Positions 25,720 to 34,250 of a DNA stretch of 64,000 bases are shown here, in pieces (position 1 is the first letter of the stretch; each line of letters starts with the position of its first letter). Origin of the DNA: Anaerocolumna sp. MB42-C2 (GTDB taxonomy: Bacteria; Bacillota; Clostridia; Lachnospirales; Lachnospiraceae). The notes under the pieces are model-generated. The model ran no database searches. It had not been told where the DNA came from and worked only from the letters and a program-made list of their open reading frames with translations. The stretch covers positions 2,170,001 through 2,234,000 of the forward strand of contig NZ_CP133190.1 in assembly GCF_030913705.1 (NCBI RefSeq), read 5' to 3'. The position numbers and the translations under genes were made by a program.

Positions 25720-26661
25720 CTACCTATTAATTTTTTCAATGGATTCTATCGTATATTTTTGTTTTTTAAATATTAAGTCAAGAATTATAGACAGATACTT
25801 TATAATAATTGCAGAGATTGCAAATATACCAAAAAAAGCAAATGATAAAAACAACATGGTCGTTGTCCAACCTTCAACTGGCTTTACATTTCCTAAAAAA
25901 ACTAATGACGTATAAAGTGCTGTCCCAACAGTTACAAGCATCATAATAATTGTCAGTATAATAGCAAATTTATAAGCAGCATCAGTAAACAAGATAATTG
26001 AATTGATTGCTGTTTCTTTTCTGCTTTCTTTAAGTAACTCATTATACTTAATATTATCTATGTTTTGATTTGAATATAAAATTGTATCTGTTTTTAATCC
26101 ACAGTTTGCATAAAAAGCTTTTCTATATGGTATCGTTCTACTCATAGAATGAACTCTGTTAATAGCTCTTCTTGACAATATCCTGAATGTTTCGGTTCTA
26201 ATTTTATAATTAGTTTTAGAAAATTTGTTATACACTGAATAGAATATTTTTGAAGTATTACTTTTTATGACTTTCGGTGCAACACTGACAATATCATATC
26301 CCTCTAGTGATCGTCTATATATATGCATTATGGTATCAATCGGATAATCTATAATATTGCTATCAAATTCAAATATGAAATCACCGATTGCTAAATCTAT
26401 TCCTGCGTTCATAGCCATTTCTAGACCTTGATAAAAACTCAAATTAATAATACTAAGCGCACCATTAATATTACAGGCAATACTTTTAACTCCTTGTAAA
26501 CTATTGTCAGTAGAATGATCATTAACACAGATAATTTCATATTTTTCAAAATTATCATCTAGTATTTTAGAGATACTTTGTATGAATTTTCCTATATGCT
26601 TTTCATTATTATGTAAATATATTACAGCCGAAATAAAATTTTTCTCTTTATTAGTTAGCAT
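25720..26661 (-). CDS. Membrane-anchored GT2 glycosyltransferase (GtrB/DPM-like)
   Basis: 313 residues. The GT-A domain (about 1-215) has FISAVIYLHNNEKHIGKFIQ, IICVNDHSTDNSLQG and FYQGLEMAMNAGIDLAIGD. Two C-terminal membrane helices lie at about 230-255 and 262-285. This layout is that of GtrB/CsbB-type enzymes that make undecaprenyl-phosphate-linked monosaccharides. The second acidic motif reads FEFDSNIID rather than DxD, so the metal site may differ. Its start overlaps the end of the FAD oxidoreductase gene by 11 bases, and the paired flippase-like genes follow at once. Confidence 0.8.
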   Translation of the reverse strand: MLTNKEKNFISAVIYLHNNEKHIGKFIQSISKILDDNFEKYEIICVNDHSTDNSLQGVKSIACNINGALSIINLSFYQGLEMAMNAGIDLAIGDFIFEFDSNIIDYPIDTIMHIYRRSLEGYDIVSVAPKVIKSNTSKIFYSVYNKFSKTNYKIRTETFRILSRRAINRVHSMSRTIPYRKAFYANCGLKTDTILYSNQNIDNIKYNELLKESRKETAINSIILFTDAAYKFAIILTIIMMLVTVGTALYTSLVFLGNVKPVEGWTTTMLFLSFAFFGIFAISAIIIKYLSIILDLIFKKQKYTIESIEKINR

Positions 26662-27778
26662 TATTTATCACCTCGTCTAAGTCATATACTGTATTTATTT
26701 TTCCTGAAAGTACGCTGATAAAAGTCGGATAGGATGAAAATTGCTTTATTACCGTTGGCCTAGAATCATCTATTTCTGACGCCTTTAATATAGGCTTCAT
26801 TGAAAATAGAGAATGAGAATATTCAAATCTATATTCTTCTTTAATATATTTCTTTGCCATATTTGACATATATGTCCATGCTGATTGTGGTTTCGCTGGG
26901 CAAATATTACAATTTCCTAATTGATGAGTAGAACAATGCCCTCCACTTATTTTTTGACATTCAAAGGTTGGAACCAAATCGTAACTTGTATCATGAGGTG
27001 TAAAGGTTACAGATGTTAATGAATGATAACCAGTTTTACCAAATGGCATAATAGAGAAAAAAGGTCCATCCATTACTGTTATACCTACATCTTTAAGTTT
27101 ATCATTTACTTTACACAATATAATCTCACATAATTCATACTTTATTTTAAATGGATCAAATCCTAACATTTTAGTTATTTGATTTGTAGATGCATATGTA
27201 GCATTTAAAAGAAAGTCTGTGGTATAAGTCTCACCATTGCACAATTCTATTTCATAATTTGATCCTGTTTGTAATATTTTTTTTATTCTTGCACCATAAA
27301 CAATTTTAACATTAGAGTAGGAACTAATTTTATCAAGCAAATAATTTTTTAAAATTTGTGCATCATATGTATACTCTCTTGTTAAAAAAGCACCATCACA
27401 CATTCCAGGATTAAAATAATTATTGGGGCTGACTTCATCGCAACGGATATTTGCAGCTTTACAAAAGCTTAAAAATTGTTCAGCATTTGTCCATGAAAAA
27501 TTAGAGGATGTTGCATATACTTGCTCAAAATCCTTTAAAACACAAAAGTCATAATCTTTTAAAAAACGTTCAAAATAATGTGCAGATTTGATAGCTGTAG
27601 AAAAAGATCGTGGATAGTGATATCCCATATGTACTCTTGCCTGATTAATATATGTTGCTCTTGAAAAAGGCTTATTATCATATTCTAAAACCAGAACATT
27701 ATCACCCTTCTTTCCACATAATTCTGCAGAATATAGGCCATAAAGTCCTGCTCCAATAATAATTTTATCGCAAACCAT
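26651..27778 (-). CDS. FAD-dependent oxidoreductase (DAO-like) with a Cys-rich motif
   Basis: 375 residues. The N-terminal dinucleotide fold IIIGAGLYGLYSAELCG is followed by an Arg/His-rich FAD-contact segment NQARVHMGYHYPRS. A second strand YTTDFLLNATYAS completes the DAO-like fold. Near residues 275-300 it has four Cys within 20 residues (CQKISGGHC then GNCNICPAKP), a pattern that could bind a metal or Fe-S cluster. The substrate is unknown. Position in an operon of sugar-modifying enzymes suggests oxidation of a sugar or lipid-linked sugar. A strong site (AGGAGG) precedes the ATG. It overlaps the GT2 gene downstream by 11 bases. Confidence 0.72.
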   Translation of the reverse strand: MVCDKIIIGAGLYGLYSAELCGKKGDNVLVLEYDNKPFSRATYINQARVHMGYHYPRSFSTAIKSAHYFERFLKDYDFCVLKDFEQVYATSSNFSWTNAEQFLSFCKAANIRCDEVSPNNYFNPGMCDGAFLTREYTYDAQILKNYLLDKISSYSNVKIVYGARIKKILQTGSNYEIELCNGETYTTDFLLNATYASTNQITKMLGFDPFKIKYELCEIILCKVNDKLKDVGITVMDGPFFSIMPFGKTGYHSLTSVTFTPHDTSYDLVPTFECQKISGGHCSTHQLGNCNICPAKPQSAWTYMSNMAKKYIKEEYRFEYSHSLFSMKPILKASEIDDSRPTVIKQFSSYPTFISVLSGKINTVYDLDEVINNAN

Positions 27779-27863
27779 TTTATCCTCCTAGTAATTTAAA
27801 TATTTATCATTGATGTAATTCTTTAACAAATAAAAAATTCCATTAAAATAATACTTTTATCAT

Positions 27864-29945
27864 TTATTTATCTACTACATTAAAACTTAATAGTTTATTA
27901 TCCACTTGTATAATCGATTCGTCTAAAATTAAATATGTCCATTGTTCAGAAATAAATTGAACATCAGTAATTCTTGTACTTATTCCATTAGTTGTTGTAA
28001 TTAATTTACCTTTTAGCCCTAAAAATGTATTGTCATTACCTGCAATCAGAATCACTTTTCCGTCATTACTTATCCCCCTTGTCCAATTTGAATCACTTAA
28101 ATCATACGGAGTAAATGTATATCCTTTTGGTAGTAAAATTTTAGAAAGATCTATATCATCTTCCCATAGATTTTTATATGTGTTATTTTTAAATTCAAAT
28201 TGTCCTGTAATAATCTTACTAATAAGATAATTTGGTAATTCTATTTTGACGATAGATTTTCCATTTATTTTATATGGTTCATCTACTTTATTAGCATTGA
28301 AATCAAAATCGTAATTTGCAAAACCATTTTTTTTCGATACTTCATCCAGATTCGATAAATCCTCCGGTATTATGTGCACAAAGAATGTCTGTGTAATTTT
28401 TTTATTTGTAATAAAATATATATTAGAATTGTAATATAAAATCTCTATATTGTTATTATTATATAATATCACTCCATCATTCATAGCATCAAGCATATTT
28501 AAGTTTTTATAAGCTGATATATCTTTACTCATATAATCTGAAGTCAGACATATACATATACCTAGTATAAAAACGAATATATTCTTCTTGTTTAAGCATT
28601 TATTTACTATTAATTTGTTTAGAATATATCTTAATAAACATACCATTATAGAAACATCTAATGCTATAAGTAAAATATTAAATGGTAAATACCATAAGAT
28701 TACACATAACCATTCATGAACAAATGTATGCGGTTTGGCAAGTATATACCATGAAAAAGGTGCTAATATGGAAATAATAGTACATAAGGTAAAAGCAATA
28801 TGCTTATTATTATAAACTTTTTTATTTTTATAAAAAATAAAATATGTTATCATTATAAGAATTGCTGAAATTATTATTAATTGGCCTTCAGTGACTTTAA
28901 ATATGCCTTTTAATGATATTGCCTCAAAAGATAACATATCATTAATTAGTTGAGTAACTGGATATTCTGTTGATTTATTTATCAAACTACTAGTTGATTG
29001 ACTATCACCTAAAATTCTATAAATTATAGGTGAAAAAAATAAATTAATAGCATCTTTCAAACTATAATTTTTATTTAACATTATTATTTTAATTACGCAA
29101 GTAAATGCAAATGAACTTATTGCCCCTGCTACCGGAAATAGAAATAACTTAAAGCATTTCTTTAAATTATATTTATTTTTAATAGCAAAATAAAAATAGG
29201 GAATCATCATACTAATCATTATAGTAGTAATAAATTCAAAATAAAGTAGTTGTTTTAAAAAACAACTTATAAATGCAACTAAAAAAGTTATGTTAAAATA
29301 TTTTTTTGATAAAGTAAAATTTTTGCTATTTAATATAATTATTGATGACACCATTGGTAAGAACATACTTCCTGCCATCCAATAAAGATTTGTACCAAAA
29401 GCAATAAGATTTGAACAGCAAAAGCTTAAAATAAACAGCGTACTTATAGATACAGTTAAAGACACTTCTTTCCTAATCCATAATAATATTATTGTAAGCA
29501 TAATGGATAAATATATTGCATTAATTAACTTTATTAATTTTATTACAATAATTTTATTACTATTAAAAAGATCATCGATGAAGTTATATATAAACCTATG
29601 TGCTGTTATATTTGAAAAATAAGTTACATATTGGTCTTGTTTGTATGTTTCGTTATTAATATATTTATTATAAATTTCTTCTTTTGATCCAGTTGATCCA
29701 TCATCAAATTTCAACTCTGGATGTATAGCTTTAAGAAACAAACTTTCATTTATAAAATGATTATTATACATTATATCTGAAATCATAATACCTTCCGAAA
29801 AAGAGTCTATTTCCTTAATCCCAGAATATGTACTATACAATGTAAAATTAATATATAATGCCGGCACTAATATCAGCATTGATAATAAAATAAATATAAA
29901 TTGCGTATTCAATTTAATAAAAAAACTTTTAATCTTTTCTCTCAT
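27864..29945 (-). CDS. Large polytopic membrane protein, probable GT-C glycosyltransferase
   Basis: 693 residues. About a dozen hydrophobic helices occupy residues 12-470, followed by a soluble, probably extracytoplasmic C-terminal domain (about 480-690). The first outer loop is acidic (IKEIDSFSEGIMISD), as in GT-C enzymes where an Asp/Glu near the first helix is catalytic. No conserved family was recognised with certainty. With the GT2 enzyme and flippase pair downstream it fits a three-component system (Und-P-sugar synthase, flippase, GT-C transferase) that decorates a surface polymer outside the cell. A polymerase or an unknown membrane protein remains possible. It is extremely A/T-rich (29521-29580 has 8 G/C in 60). 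Confidence 0.55.
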   Translation of the reverse strand: MREKIKSFFIKLNTQFIFILLSMLILVPALYINFTLYSTYSGIKEIDSFSEGIMISDIMYNNHFINESLFLKAIHPELKFDDGSTGSKEEIYNKYINNETYKQDQYVTYFSNITAHRFIYNFIDDLFNSNKIIVIKLIKLINAIYLSIMLTIILLWIRKEVSLTVSISTLFILSFCCSNLIAFGTNLYWMAGSMFLPMVSSIIILNSKNFTLSKKYFNITFLVAFISCFLKQLLYFEFITTIMISMMIPYFYFAIKNKYNLKKCFKLFLFPVAGAISSFAFTCVIKIIMLNKNYSLKDAINLFFSPIIYRILGDSQSTSSLINKSTEYPVTQLINDMLSFEAISLKGIFKVTEGQLIIISAILIMITYFIFYKNKKVYNNKHIAFTLCTIISILAPFSWYILAKPHTFVHEWLCVILWYLPFNILLIALDVSIMVCLLRYILNKLIVNKCLNKKNIFVFILGICICLTSDYMSKDISAYKNLNMLDAMNDGVILYNNNNIEILYYNSNIYFITNKKITQTFFVHIIPEDLSNLDEVSKKNGFANYDFDFNANKVDEPYKINGKSIVKIELPNYLISKIITGQFEFKNNTYKNLWEDDIDLSKILLPKGYTFTPYDLSDSNWTRGISNDGKVILIAGNDNTFLGLKGKLITTTNGISTRITDVQFISEQWTYLILDESIIQVDNKLLSFNVVDK

Positions 29946-30165
29946 TAGTTTAAATCCCCTTTAGTTCTAAATTTAAAATACTCCGCTTGTATAATAAACA
30001 GGATATCTTAAAATCAAATTCACTGAAAATTATTTCATAACCAGCTAACAGTTGGCTTTTTATCATCATTTCATAATTTATTTTTTTGATATCTCTTCCA
30101 TTTTATAGTTTACTTAATTGAAAATGATTTAATAATTGTACTTCCTGTAAACCCCAGTTAGTCAA

Positions 30166-32880
30166 TTAATGCTTTATGCGATATACGATTTTTTTTATCC
30201 TATTTCTAATTCCTAACTCATCTACTTTCTTTTTTAAAATTTTAACCTCCTCATATAACTTTTCAAATTCTGCTGCACTTTTTAAAATTTCTGTACTAAA
30301 TTCACTAATTTTTTGGTCATGATTATTTAATATATTATCATGGCAACTTATCACGTCTTCATGCCTAAATACTGCCTCTCCCTGCCAATATACGGCATCC
30401 TCATGCCTTTTAATTGATTCTTCATGCCGATTAACAGCTTCTTCATGTCTAAATACTGCTTCGCCCTGCCAATACACTGCATCCTCATGTCTTTTTATTG
30501 ATTCTTCATGTCGATTCACGGCTTCTTCATGTCTTTTTATTGATTCTTCATGTCGATTTACGGCTTCTTCATGTCTAAATATAGCTTCTTTTTGCCAGTA
30601 TACTTCTCCATCGTGCCTTTTAATTGATTCTTCATGTCGATTAATTGTATCTTGAATGTTTTTAATATTAAAAGAATTTTTAAATAAATGCTCATTCATT
30701 TTATCTAACATAATGTCAGATGACTTTATGTTAGATTTCTTTTTTGATAGTAAAGCACTTTTTAACCAATTAAATGATCTATCTTTTTCTTTATTTAAAA
30801 TTTTATCAATTTCATTATAATTTATTTCAATTTCTAGTAAATCTCTGATATTATCCACATCAGAAACCAATCTATCTTGAAGATTTAACGTGGTTAGTAA
30901 ATCTACAAATCGTGCTACACCTCTATTTTCATTTTTAATAACTATAAACTGTTTTCTAAAAATAATAGCAAAACACATACCATGAAAAGAATCAGTTATT
31001 ACAAATTTACAATTTATTATATTCTTAATCCAATCCTCCACATATGCATTTTTATAGATATTAATATCCCATTCTTTATAGATATCATCTGTAAATGCAT
31101 CCGATATAACATTTAGCTCCATGTCTAATGTTTTCTGTGCATAGTTCAATATCTCTTGTTTTGTTCTTGAATTATCTAATATATATACCCCAATAAATGA
31201 ATCTGGAACAATCATATCTGATTTTAGTGCCAGCTCTTCAAAATATTCACGATCACATAAGAATACCGGATCTAAAACCCATTCCGCAGAGATATTAAAT
31301 TTATTTTTACAAATTTCAACACCACTTAATTCTCTTACTGAAGTATAATCAAATTCTTTTAAATAATATGATGCTTCGTATCTGTCATATTCATTGCCTG
31401 TCCAATCATCTTTTCCAAAAGATGTTGCATAAGATATTTTCTTCTTATCACTCCTAACGAAATCTAAATAGCATATTTTTCCAAAGCATTCATATAAATC
31501 TCTATGCCATAGTTGATCAGATCCAATTACCACTGTATCAAACCGATTGTTTATTTCAAACATTTCCTCTTTAGAATTATATAAGAAACATAAAGAATAT
31601 TCAGGATATGGTTTTGTTTTAAATAATATAGGCAATTCATTTGGCTTCCATACTACATCACGCGGCCTTTCTACCATTTGAACTTCCAAACCCATATTAG
31701 ATATAACCTTATAAAGGGCATAATAAGTTAACTCAGAGCCATAATTTCTTTCACTCCAAATACCTATAATCCCAACATCAAATTTATTATCTATAGCATA
31801 ATCAACTGCTTTATTAAAAGTATATTTCTTTATAAGATCATAAAATCTATTTCTACCATAATGAGCATTAACTTTAACCGGTCTATTATAATCTAATAAA
31901 TCCAGCGGAACTTGTTCACAAACTTTTAATTTGTTCATTATGTTTTGAAATACATTATTGCCTTTTACATTATTCAAAAGAACAAGACTTGTACCATTTT
32001 TGTCATCCAAATTAGCATTATAATTACCGATATACCAAAAGTCACCAATTGTGACATCCCCCTGTCTTGGAAATCCTGAAAATTTGCATTCTTCACAGGT
32101 CTTTCTCATATATAATCGAGGGTGATATCCTCTTTGATAAGCATCATTATTAGGTCTTTTTATATATATATTATCATCATTTTTTAATTCAATTTGATGA
32201 ATATCACTAACCCATCCATACTTTTTTATTCTAAAATCTATTTTCTCAATATTGTCTATACCAAAATTTTCATCCAGATATTTATCAAAAATAAAACGTG
32301 GTGGTGCATAATTACATATAAAGTCTACTAGTATTAAATTACTGTATTCCTTGCCTAAAAATGCTTTTAAACCTGCTACTTGACATGGTGTTCCTACAAA
32401 CATAACATTTTTGTTATCATCTACAAGATTTAGAATATCAGTAAAAATCTCTCCGATTTCACTTTGAACGTATTTACTTCTTTGCAACTTATGTAAATCC
32501 TCATGCTTAGATATTAATATATGTTTTACTTGAAAATTTTCACCATAAGCAGCACCACATACATATCCATTATTATCAAGTATAAAATTAGCTAATAGAG
32601 TAAATATACCACCTGAGCTGCTTTTTTTACGTATTACATCATCTGCGCAGACAGCATAACATAAAGGTTTTTCACTATTCAGGTTAGATATGTCATTTAA
32701 AACTGGACATACCTCTTCACATAATCCACAATTAATACAATTTGTCTTTTCTATTTCTGCCTGTAATGAAAAATCATATTGTATATCATATATCATTTTA
32801 ATTGCATTATTGGGACATTTACTAAAGCAGGCTCCACATCCTGTACAATATTTATTTTCTTTTTGTAGTTTGTTTTTCAT
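30166..32880 (-). CDS. Fusion: ferredoxin/FrhB domain + polysaccharide pyruvyl transferase + His-rich coiled coil
   Basis: 904 residues. Two [4Fe-4S] motifs open the protein (Cys 12, 15, 18, 22 and Cys 48, 51, 54, 58). A coenzyme F420 hydrogenase beta-subunit (FrhB) unit to about 365 follows, with KKSSSGGIFTLL, MFVGTPCQVAGLKAFLG, YMRKTCEECKFSGF and DVTIGDFWYIG. Residues about 370-690 are a polysaccharide pyruvyl transferase domain (VGIIGIWSERNYGSELTYYA, VVIGSDQLWHRD, ITDSFHGMCFAI). Residues about 743-850 are a heptad repeat, then a further coiled-coil tail. FrhB proteins of Firmicutes polysaccharide loci use no known F420. Their job is unresolved, but they often neighbour pyruvyl transferases. 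It probably acts on a glycan precursor in the cytosol. A mirror-order fusion lies at 52966. Confidence 0.85.
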   Translation of the reverse strand: MKNKLQKENKYCTGCGACFSKCPNNAIKMIYDIQYDFSLQAEIEKTNCINCGLCEEVCPVLNDISNLNSEKPLCYAVCADDVIRKKSSSGGIFTLLANFILDNNGYVCGAAYGENFQVKHILISKHEDLHKLQRSKYVQSEIGEIFTDILNLVDDNKNVMFVGTPCQVAGLKAFLGKEYSNLILVDFICNYAPPRFIFDKYLDENFGIDNIEKIDFRIKKYGWVSDIHQIELKNDDNIYIKRPNNDAYQRGYHPRLYMRKTCEECKFSGFPRQGDVTIGDFWYIGNYNANLDDKNGTSLVLLNNVKGNNVFQNIMNKLKVCEQVPLDLLDYNRPVKVNAHYGRNRFYDLIKKYTFNKAVDYAIDNKFDVGIIGIWSERNYGSELTYYALYKVISNMGLEVQMVERPRDVVWKPNELPILFKTKPYPEYSLCFLYNSKEEMFEINNRFDTVVIGSDQLWHRDLYECFGKICYLDFVRSDKKKISYATSFGKDDWTGNEYDRYEASYYLKEFDYTSVRELSGVEICKNKFNISAEWVLDPVFLCDREYFEELALKSDMIVPDSFIGVYILDNSRTKQEILNYAQKTLDMELNVISDAFTDDIYKEWDINIYKNAYVEDWIKNIINCKFVITDSFHGMCFAIIFRKQFIVIKNENRGVARFVDLLTTLNLQDRLVSDVDNIRDLLEIEINYNEIDKILNKEKDRSFNWLKSALLSKKKSNIKSSDIMLDKMNEHLFKNSFNIKNIQDTINRHEESIKRHDGEVYWQKEAIFRHEEAVNRHEESIKRHEEAVNRHEESIKRHEDAVYWQGEAVFRHEEAVNRHEESIKRHEDAVYWQGEAVFRHEDVISCHDNILNNHDQKISEFSTEILKSAAEFEKLYEEVKILKKKVDELGIRNRIKKIVYRIKH
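30330..30650 (-). repeat. Imperfect 21-bp repeats encoding a heptad coiled coil
   Basis: About 15 consecutive seven-residue units (RHEESIK, RHEEAVN, RHEDAVY, WQGEAVF) lie between residues 743 and 850 of the FrhB/pyruvyl transferase fusion. Several units are nearly identical at DNA level (ttgattcttcatgtcgatt and cttcatgtctaaatac recur), and a 35-residue higher-order block is duplicated. It is a candidate for length variation. Confidence 0.8.
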
Positions 32881-32994
32881 ATAAACACCCTATCTTCTAA
32901 TTTAAATGTTTTATTAACGATTTATTATAGATACTATATATCTTCTTTAAGGTTATTGCAATAAATTAAATAAAAATAGATAGAATACACTTTA

Positions 32995-34209
32995 TTATTT
33001 AATTACTTTTCCATAAATTTTAATAATATTATCTTTATAATTCTCATTTGTGAATTCATTTAATTTTAATATAACATTATTATCTATATTAGGTAATAGG
33101 TTTTCATTGGTTATATTTTTAAGCACTTCCATAATACTATTATCATTATGCGGATTAAAGCTATATCCTATTTTAAAATAGTCTATTAATTCTTTCATTC
33201 CGCCAATATCTGATACAATTGGAACAATGCCTAAACTAATTGCTTCAACTATTGAAACAGGACTATTTTCATACCAAACAGATGGTAAAATAAAATATTT
33301 TGCATGTATTATTTCATTGTACAATTTATCACTGTTTAAAAAATCATTTATAAAAATCAAGTTATTATTTTTACTATTTTCAATAATTTCCTTTAATTCA
33401 TTAGATTGATCCCCTGTTCCTATAATTAGTAATTTCATAGAAGTCTCTAAAGTTGAAAACAAATCAGCTATTTTTAGTATGTTTTTTTCTTTACTTATAC
33501 GTCCGAAATATACTAACTTATTATCCTTATCGTTATCGGTAATTTGGGGGATTTCTTTTATGCACGGATTAAATATTACTTCAATTCTATAACTTTTATT
33601 TACTTTTAACAACATATCACGCATAAAATAGCTTGGAGCAATATGAATATCAATTAGACCATTCATATACCTCATCATTCTGTTTTTCTGCAAATATTTC
33701 ATTATTGAACCTATGTAATTATTATAGCAATTATCTTTTATAATAGTTTTATCAAACTTTCCAACGCATTTTTCACATAATTGACACGAAGAATAATTAT
33801 ATAAAGAATCATTAGTGCATATGAATGAATAAGTATGATGCGTCATAATAATTTTACAAGATGATTGTTTTTTATATTCATATACAGCCTTTAACATGCT
33901 TGGTGAAAATGGTATATAATCATGTATATGTATTATATCAGGTTTGAATTCAGACAAACAATTTTTAGTAACTAGATAATTATGTTTTAAATAAATACTT
34001 TCTATCGCTTTTAAGATTATATTTTTTGATTTTCTAAAATCTTTTGCAATAAAAGTATCAATATTATATACTTTAGAAGAATCCTTATCACAGGTTAATA
34101 ACGCTAATTTTATTTCTGAATCCTGTAAAAAACATTCAATGTTATTTCTTGCAACATGTTCCGCTCCACCACCAGATAATTTTGAGGCAATTATGAGTAA
34201 TTTTTTTAT
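32995..34209 (-). CDS. GT4 family glycosyltransferase with an apparent AUA start codon
   Basis: 404 residues if translation begins at AUA (34207-34209). The conserved N-terminus KKLLIIASKLSGGGAEHVAR is encoded only upstream of the first ordinary start in this frame, a TTG at 33957, which would cut off a third of the first Rossmann domain. AGGTGA sits four bases before the AUA. No ATG, GTG or TTG occurs in frame between the previous stop codon and that TTG. The GT4 body is intact: DIIHIHDYIPFSPSMLKAV, the sugar-donor segment LVYFGRISKEKNI and the E(x7)E-type motif SVWYENSPVSIVEAISLG. It would add a sugar to the growing polymer in the cytosol. Either a rare AUA start or a start-codon mutation lowering expression is likely. 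Confidence 0.72.
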   Translation of the reverse strand: MKKLLIIASKLSGGGAEHVARNNIECFLQDSEIKLALLTCDKDSSKVYNIDTFIAKDFRKSKNIILKAIESIYLKHNYLVTKNCLSEFKPDIIHIHDYIPFSPSMLKAVYEYKKQSSCKIIMTHHTYSFICTNDSLYNYSSCQLCEKCVGKFDKTIIKDNCYNNYIGSIMKYLQKNRMMRYMNGLIDIHIAPSYFMRDMLLKVNKSYRIEVIFNPCIKEIPQITDNDKDNKLVYFGRISKEKNILKIADLFSTLETSMKLLIIGTGDQSNELKEIIENSKNNNLIFINDFLNSDKLYNEIIHAKYFILPSVWYENSPVSIVEAISLGIVPIVSDIGGMKELIDYFKIGYSFNPHNDNSIMEVLKNITNENLLPNIDNNVILKLNEFTNENYKDNIIKIYGKVIK

Positions 34210-34250
34210 ATTATCACCTGCTTTACCATATTTTAGTACAGCTTGATATA

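Noticed and set aside
27864..29945. Wzx flippase or Wzy polymerase
   Set aside because: Length, the acidic first outer loop and the long soluble C-terminal domain fit a GT-C-like protein better, and the operon already has an ABC exporter.
30330..30650. Possible CRISPR array or non-coding repeat
   Set aside because: The 21-base periodicity is in frame and encodes a heptad repeat; there are no unique spacers.
32995..33957. GT4 gene starting at TTG 33957 as a complete 320-residue protein
   Set aside because: The upstream in-frame sequence encodes the missing conserved N-terminal Rossmann segment with a binding site, so the TTG is almost certainly internal.
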